A stretch of DNA of 7,624 nucleotides, taken from the NCBI GenBank assembly GCA_024679435.1, contig JAIBDK010000109.1:1-7624 (forward strand), in the 5' to 3' direction. Position 1 is the stretch's first letter, and each line of letters opens with the position of its first letter. Below, piece by piece: positions 5,722 to 7,624 of this stretch. The notes beneath the pieces were generated by a model. The model was not told the origin of the DNA. It saw nothing but the letters and a program-made list of their open reading frames with translations, and did not search any database. Source of the DNA: Gammaproteobacteria bacterium (GTDB lineage Bacteria; Pseudomonadota; Gammaproteobacteria; Arenicellales; Poriferihabitantaceae). Both the position numbers and the translations under genes were made by a program.

Positions 5722-5928
5722 CTAATACACATAACTACTAACCTCAGTTGCGCATGCGAAGCATGAGTCAACTGCAGGGATTAGTTCTACGGCAACTCTC
5801 CGACTTATATCGCTTGGCATGGAAGGGCGAGATACGATGGTGAAACCTATTGGAGAGCGAAGAACGAAAGCACTGTCGCCTCTAAGCGAGCTTGAGTCGC
5901 TGTGCTTTCGTTCCTCGCTTTTTATCAT
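5722..5928 (-). CDS. Doubtful small ORF, 68 aa, ending at the cassette boundary
   Basis: An ATG at 5928-5926 (AAGG lies about 10 bases upstream) opens 68 codons ending in TAG at 5724-5722, just past the GTTATGT core. The product reads MIKSEERKHSDSSSLRG, then SPIGFTIVSRPSMPSD, then AVELIPAVDSCFACATEV. The frame runs through one large inverted repeat (5856-5919) and through the attC-like hairpin, so its apparent coding may be an accident of palindromic DNA. In favour, cassette ORFs commonly end at attC. No family is recognised. Confidence 0.2.
   Translation of the reverse strand: MIKSEERKHSDSSSLRGDSAFVLRSPIGFTIVSRPSMPSDISRRVAVELIPAVDSCFACATEVSSYVY
5729..5785 (-). other. Irregular attC-like hairpin upstream of cassette A
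   Basis: On the minus strand ACTAATCCCTGCAGTTG pairs with CAACTGAGGTTAGT through small bulges, and an inner CATGC-TTC-GCATG closes the hairpin (5737-5785). It is followed by GTTATGT (5735-5729), identical to the attC core at 5235-5229. Two GTT cores stand in tandem (GTTAGTA then GTTATGT), and the L'-to-R' spacing does not fit a standard attC with either. It could be a damaged attC, an attI-like site, or an unrelated hairpin next to the cassette boundary. Confidence 0.4.
5856..5925 (+). repeat. 18-bp inverted repeat with T-rich end
   Basis: AGCGAAGAACGAAAGCAC (5856-5873) pairs with GTGCTTTCGTTCCTCGCT (5902-5919), 17 of 18 positions, around a 28-nt loop. TTTTATC follows on the plus strand. It could be a plus-strand terminator, a palindromic insertion remnant or part of a structured RNA. 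No plus-strand gene precedes it. Confidence 0.7.
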
Positions 5929-6008
5929 ATTTTTTAAACCTTGTATGTCGGCATTCCAGGGCAAGATTTATCAGATAATTCTGAGTCTGTCCGTGGAACT
6001 ACAATTAG

Positions 6009-6060
6009 AGGGCCTAAAAGTCAGGTTTGCGTTATGACTTTTAGGCCCTGTTTGTATTTC
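6009..6060 (+). terminator. Perfect 15-bp hairpin, probable terminator
   Basis: AGGGCCTAAAAGTCA (6009-6023) pairs perfectly with 6035-6049 around an 11-nt loop, followed by GTTTGTATTTC. The stem is strong and the tail only moderately T-rich. No gene upstream is evident, so either a short RNA ends here or the element is a leftover. Confidence 0.6.
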
Positions 6061-6064
6061 TGAT

Positions 6065-6078
6065 TTGATAAAAATCAA
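6065..6078. promoter_or_regulatory. Perfect FNR/Anr-type box
   Basis: TTGATAAAAATCAA matches the FNR consensus TTGAT-N4-ATCAA at every specified base. FNR activates or represses genes under low oxygen. No well-placed -10 box or gene follows on either strand, so the target is unknown and chance remains possible in AT-rich DNA. Confidence 0.45.
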
Positions 6079-6565
6079 CATGATAATGTCATGCTACATA
6101 GCCTAACCGGTTTTACAAACCTCACTCTAGAAAACACTGGTAGACCTGAAAGAGTCGATACCCGCATGAGTCTGAATGTCCTACTTCAGTACATTGCTGA
6201 CTTACAAGCATAATTTCTGAACGACCGGAATGGAGCCGACACCGGTCATCCGAGTAATTCACTCAGGAATTTGCATCTGAATGGCAGAATTTTTCCAGAC
6301 TTGCCGTTCCCAGACTGCCTGGCGAACGACAAGCTTGCCGCAATAGTTGCCGTTCACCTCAGGCAATCTGTACTACCGAGAATGACCAACTCCTGTCCTT
6401 AACGGTTACTCGCAATAACGGCAAGTTCATACGCAGAGCGGTCATTCAGAGGCATATGGAGATTGGTAAAAACTACATATCTTCAGTGAGTCCTGATATT
6501 CATGAAGCTCCAAATATTCAGGGATATTTGGGTTATCGTGAATGGGGTTGATCTCATAACTAAAT
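6079..6565. other. Non-coding region with decayed dispersed repeats
   Basis: No convincing gene is present. Contents are GACCGG/CCGGTC arms at 6223-6228 and 6242-6247; the TTGCCG patch at 6301-6344, matching 3868-3910; repeat copy B at 6362-6443, matching 2971-3050; and an imperfect hairpin CCTGATATT/AATATTCAGG at about 6492-6521. Several fragments (GGTCATTC at 6440-6447, TGAATGGCAG at 6277-6286) look like common gammaproteobacterial intergenic filler. Confidence 0.5.
6362..6443. repeat. Degenerate dispersed repeat, copy B
   Basis: This is the partner of 2971-3050. CCAACTCCTGTCCTTAACGG (6386-6405) differs from copy A at 2 of 20 positions, and flanking similarity extends to about 80 bp with small gaps. 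The orientation is the same as copy A. Confidence 0.6.
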
Positions 6566-6595
6566 AAATAAGGCCCCACATAGGGGCCTTATTTT
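6566..6595. terminator. Bidirectional terminator downstream of the secreted-protein gene
   Basis: AAATAAGGCCCC (6566-6577) pairs perfectly with 6583-6594 around ACATA. A/T-rich flanks on both sides give a T tract on either strand. It lies 27 bp after the stop of the minus-strand gene and would terminate it well. Confidence 0.85.
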
Positions 6596-6621
6596 CAATC
6601 CATGCACAGTTCTTCTGCCAT

Positions 6622-7059
6622 CTACAAGGGGAGATTGCAATTCCCTGTTGCCTTGACAAAATCACGGGAAGTGATGCCATCACGGCCGGGGTCGAAACCC
6701 TTTACTTTACCTACGAACTTGATATCAGCGTCACTGGGAAATTCTGGCAAGTCAAAATCACCACTTGCGGAGCAGGTGGATCCATTGCACATCCAGTTGT
6801 CATCAAGATCGAGTTCTGCAGTGCTCTTCATTTCCACGTCATCTACCATCCACTCCGCCTCAAATTCAACATCGACACCATAGCTAGGAGCCTCAGCATC
6901 ATCCCATGATACTTCACAGGTGCTTGTATCGCCCCAACTACACGCACATGTAACACTGCCAACATCATATGGTGAAACGGGATGAGGTTGCTTGGCATTA
7001 ACTACAAACGATGCACAAGCCAGGGATGCTGCGATTGAGATAAGCGTAATATTTTTCAT
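6622..7059 (-). CDS. Small secreted acidic protein with six cysteines, unknown function
   Basis: The 145-aa product has a clear Sec signal peptide (MKNITLISIAASLACASFVVNA), with likely cleavage after Ala22 (V-N-A before KQ). The mature part of about 123 aa is strongly acidic, with runs such as VDVEFEAEWMVDD and AELDLDDNW. It holds six cysteines at 38, 40, 48, 91, 96 and 141, enough for three disulfides in the periplasm or outside the cell. Cys15 lies inside the signal but lacks a proper lipobox (SLAC), so a lipoprotein is unlikely. The ATG at 7059 is chosen over an upstream TTG at 7080 because AAAGGAG (7074-7068) sits eight bases before it. A terminator follows, and CRP sites lie about 115-180 bp upstream, so it is probably a monocistronic, cAMP-responsive gene. 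No family is recognised. Confidence 0.85.
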   Translation of the reverse strand: MKNITLISIAASLACASFVVNAKQPHPVSPYDVGSVTCACSWGDTSTCEVSWDDAEAPSYGVDVEFEAEWMVDDVEMKSTAELDLDDNWMCNGSTCSASGDFDLPEFPSDADIKFVGKVKGFDPGRDGITSRDFVKATGNCNLPL

Positions 7060-7116
7060 CGGTATTTCTCCTTTATCCAAAAATATATTTAGGTCTGTAA
7101 TTTAGTCCAGGATTCT

Positions 7117-7122
7117 GTATTA
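7117..7122 (-). promoter_or_regulatory. Candidate -10 box of the secreted-protein gene
   Basis: TAATAC on the minus strand would place transcription start near 7110 and the perfect CRP site at about -70, a class I activator position. No good -35 is present, which fits activator dependence. The assignment is inferred. Confidence 0.3.
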
Positions 7123-7172
7123 CCCCGGACCTGCAACAGGTGGATACGTTAAGAGATCACGGTGGGGATGGT

Positions 7173-7188
7173 TGTGATTGCGCTCACA
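7173..7188. promoter_or_regulatory. CRP binding site (perfect half-sites)
   Basis: TGTGATTGCGCTCACA matches TGTGA-N6-TCACA at all ten specified positions. It lies upstream of the secreted-protein gene. CRP-cAMP binding here would link expression to carbon status. Confidence 0.7.
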
Positions 7189-7222
7189 TTAACTTGGGTG
7201 TGTGATAAACAGAGATTGCATT

Positions 7223-7238
7223 TATGACATGAGTCACA
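7223..7238. promoter_or_regulatory. Second CRP-like site
   Basis: TATGACATGAGTCACA matches CRP half-sites at 9 of 10 positions. Its centre is 50 bp from the first site, close to five helical turns, as in tandem CRP promoters. A further half-site, TGTGA at 7201-7205, lies between them. Confidence 0.45.
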
Positions 7239-7404
7239 TAACGATCCAGGAAATATCTAAGGTCAATCGTCAAGTGTTTGCAGCTTTTCTGACATATGAC
7301 TTAAATCTCTAATTTTTCGGCCAAGGTCGACGGACTGCCGATTCACATCCGGCCTCTGTAGGTCTGCTTTCAGTAGATAACGGAAATTTAGGACAATATT
7401 CTGA
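7239..7404. other. Intergenic stretch with nothing recognisable
   Basis: No gene, strong hairpin or promoter is evident. Fragments such as GGTCTGCTTTCAG (7361-7373) resemble degenerate gammaproteobacterial intergenic filler. Confidence 0.4.
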
Positions 7405-7481
7405 ACTTCCGTTTCGGAGCAGATTCTTGCCGTTTAGTGTTTGGTTATATTAGCGCTGACTAAACGGAAGGTTTCGAGCGG
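7405..7481 (+). repeat. 77-bp direct repeat, copy 2
   Basis: This unit matches 3787-3863 at 72 of 77 positions. The internal inverted repeat is perfect here: CCGTTTAGT (7430-7438) with ACTAAACGG (7459-7467). CTTCCGTTT (7406-7414) also matches AAACGGAAG (7462-7470), so two alternative stems are possible. One differing base falls in the stem and restores pairing in this copy. Confidence 0.85.
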
Positions 7482-7489
7482 AAATCAAT

Positions 7490-7543
7490 GGGGTCAGACT
7501 CGATTGATTTGCTTGCTGCAAGGAGATAAAGGGCTCTGACCTC
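7490..7543. repeat. GGGGTCAGA inverted repeat (RAYT-flank-like)
   Basis: GGGGTCAGA (7490-7498) and TCTGACCTC (7535-7543) form inverted arms (8 of 9) around 36 bp. GGGGTCAGACTCGATTGATT and AAAGGGCTCTGACC resemble end sequences often found beside Y1/REP-associated tyrosine transposases in gammaproteobacteria. No transposase is present. Positions 7544-7624 show nothing further. Confidence 0.45.
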
Positions 7544-7624
7544 TTTAATAGTTGGCGAGGACTGGAACCGGCCAATAGACTAGTCATTCCCAAGATTCAG
7601 GTGAACGTCTCGGGTCAGCAATAT

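Larger units (their letters stand above)
3920..5735 (-). mobile_element. Integron gene-cassette cluster without integrase (CALIN-like)
   Basis: Two attC sites in the same minus-strand orientation, plus an attC-like hairpin upstream, divide this stretch into at least two cassettes. Cassette A is about 500 bp (5734 down to 5235) and cassette B about 1.3 kb (5234 down to 3926). All candidate genes read in the attC direction, as in integron arrays. No intI gene is present anywhere in the window, and no attI is certain. Cassettes move when an integron integrase recombines the folded bottom strand of attC, so mobility here would need an enzyme supplied from elsewhere. Confidence 0.75.

Noticed and set aside
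6223..6247. GACCGG/CCGGTC inverted arms as an operator
   Set aside because: Six-bp arms within degenerate repeat DNA and with no gene nearby are not enough to support a regulatory call.
6483..6683. Minus-strand 66-codon frame downstream of the secreted-protein gene
   Set aside because: It overlaps the end of the secreted-protein gene in another frame and runs through its terminator.
7004..7059. Lipoprotein signal in the secreted protein (SLAC around Cys15)
   Set aside because: Position -3 is Ser rather than Leu/Val/Ile, and a clean signal peptidase I site follows at Ala22.

Overview
The window looks like an accessory stretch of a gammaproteobacterial chromosome. It holds near-perfect CRP and FNR half-site palindromes, a YcaD-type MFS transporter, a gamma-type tyrosine integrase tail and many degenerate dispersed intergenic repeats. 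The species cannot be named from the sequence alone. No rRNA, tRNA or CRISPR array was seen.

Layout. Positions 1-383 hold the decayed C-terminal tail of a phage/mobile-element tyrosine integrase (in-frame TGA) with a strong hairpin terminator; a partial reverse-strand reading frame may run off the left edge. Positions 739-2906 hold two forward genes: a class I SAM-dependent methyltransferase and a YcaD-like 12-TM MFS transporter. They are separated by a hairpin-plus-T-tract that lies only about 30 bp before the transporter start. Positions 3149-3670 encode a guanylate-kinase-fold protein that has lost the P-loop lysine and the GMP-binding residues, so it is probably a pseudoenzyme.

Positions about 3920-5735 are the most distinctive part: a small cluster of integron gene cassettes, all read on the minus strand, with no integron integrase in the window (a CALIN-like arrangement). 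Two attC sites are recognisable by R''/R' cores, L''/L' arms and the diagnostic unpaired C in L''. A third, irregular attC-like hairpin lies upstream. Cassette A (5235-5734) carries a 90-aa AT-rich unknown gene. Cassette B (3926-5234) carries a 284-aa GC-richer unknown gene flanked by two tiny ORFs. One tiny ORF starts inside the attC core and the other stops inside the next attC.

Positions 5800-6600 contain strong hairpins, an orphan FNR box and dispersed repeats, but no convincing gene. Positions 6622-7059 (minus) encode a small secreted, acidic protein with six cysteines, with tandem CRP sites upstream and a bidirectional terminator downstream. A 77-bp repeat occurs as two direct copies, at 3787-3863 and 7405-7481, bracketing the cassette region. 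The right end carries a GGGGTCAGA inverted repeat of the kind often seen near REP-associated transposases. The genes do not form one pathway: the window reads as a patchwork of unrelated accessory units, each with its own terminator, between mobile-element remnants.
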